DNA from: a virus
Virus record (IMG/VR): IMGVR_UViG_3300028800_000325
Span: 1-22,713 of that record
Reading direction: 5' to 3' (one strand)
Length of the DNA: 22,713 nt
In this document: positions 22,598 to 22,713 of the stretch, piece after piece
Position numbering within the stretch: position 1 is the stretch's first letter
Layout: the number at the start of each line of letters is the position of its first letter
The notes under the pieces: model-generated
Told to the model about the DNA's origin: nothing
Seen by the model: the letters and a program-made list of their open reading frames with translations, nothing else
Databases searched by the model: none
Program-made: the position numbers and the translations under genes

Positions 22598-22713
22598 GCG
22601 TCCTCGTCATCGTCCGGGATGGGCTTGCGCGGCTCCGACTTGCGACCCACCTCCGCCAGTTCCAACTCGACGCGGTAGATGGCGTCCTGAAGAATCTGCT
22701 GGACTTCGGCGCG
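22594..22713 (-). CDS. Probable terminase small subunit, C-terminal end only
   Basis: A frame open at the right edge of the window reads 39 codons to TGA 22594, overlapping the terminase large-subunit start. The visible part is a helix (EVQQILQDAIYRVELELAEVG) and a charged tail (RKSEPRKPIP, then acidic DDDEDA). Its position just before the large subunit is where lambda-type phages encode the small subunit (Nu1), which recognises the packaging site. The visible part is too short to confirm this; another small head gene is possible. Confidence 0.62.
   Translation of the reverse strand, partial: RAEVQQILQDAIYRVELELAEVGRKSEPRKPIPDDDEDA

Larger units (their letters stand above)
1..22713. mobile_element. 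Phage/prophage structural module (lambda-like siphophage head and tail genes)
   Basis: The gene order on the minus strand follows the lambda late operon: terminase, gpW-like, portal, protease and capsid, FI position, FII, U, tail tube, G/GT, tape measure, M, L, K, I-J, fiber. Spacing is tight and many stops and starts overlap, as expected of one late transcript. No integration, attachment, lysis or regulatory genes lie inside the window, so the element's ends are not visible. It cannot be decided from this window whether it is an integrated prophage or a free phage genome. Confidence 0.93.

Noticed and set aside
1-22713. CRISPR arrays, tRNA genes, insertion sequences, att sites
   Set aside because: No regularly spaced repeats, tRNA-like cloverleaf, transposase or flanking direct repeats were seen by reading; a dedicated scan was not possible.

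Overview
The window is the late structural region of a lambda-type siphophage, almost certainly a prophage or a phage contig. It holds head genes and a complete tail operon but no integrase, repressor, lysis or replication genes, and no tRNA or rRNA. Nearly everything is read from the minus strand, so the map runs from the right end to the left. G+C is high throughout (roughly 60%). The host is not proven. A bacterial Ig-like domain at the C-terminus of the tail-tip protein, and a secreted tail-spike-like protein, have the Ser/Thr/Gly-rich style common in Acidobacteriota. I infer an acidobacterial or similar soil host with low to moderate confidence.

Head module (22713 to about 14530, minus): C-terminus of a probable small terminase subunit; GpA-type large terminase; a short split ORF containing a G8 tract; a beta-sandwich plus gpW-like joining protein; portal; a 196-aa unknown; a 666-aa fusion of HK97-type prohead protease and major capsid protein with a strong internal start site; three small consecutive genes carrying four copies of one ~37-residue domain (lambda FI position); and a gpFII-like connector. 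Genes are packed with ATGA, GTGA or TGATG overlaps.

Tail module (14530 to 10080, minus): gpU-like terminator, major tail (tube) protein followed by a clear intrinsic terminator, a small conserved tail protein, a G/GT-type pair of assembly chaperones joined by a canonical -1 slippery site (CCCAAAG), and a tape measure protein. Two plus-strand genes follow. One is a gpZ-like protein, which is missing from its usual place between FII and U. The other is an exported 218-aa protein with its own sigma70-like promoter and lower G+C, a typical moron. The minus-strand operon then resumes with two very small genes, gpM-, gpL- and gpK (NlpC/P60)-like tail-tip genes, and a 1472-aa gpI-gpJ fusion. The left end is a receptor-binding or tail-spike-like protein with a signal peptide and a beta-helix; it runs off the window.

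The most unusual points are the plus-strand cassette (displaced, inverted Z plus secreted moron) inside the tail operon, the four-copy small-domain cluster, the capsid polyprotein with an internal ribosome-binding site, the signal peptide on the spike-like gene, and the G8-interrupted small ORF.
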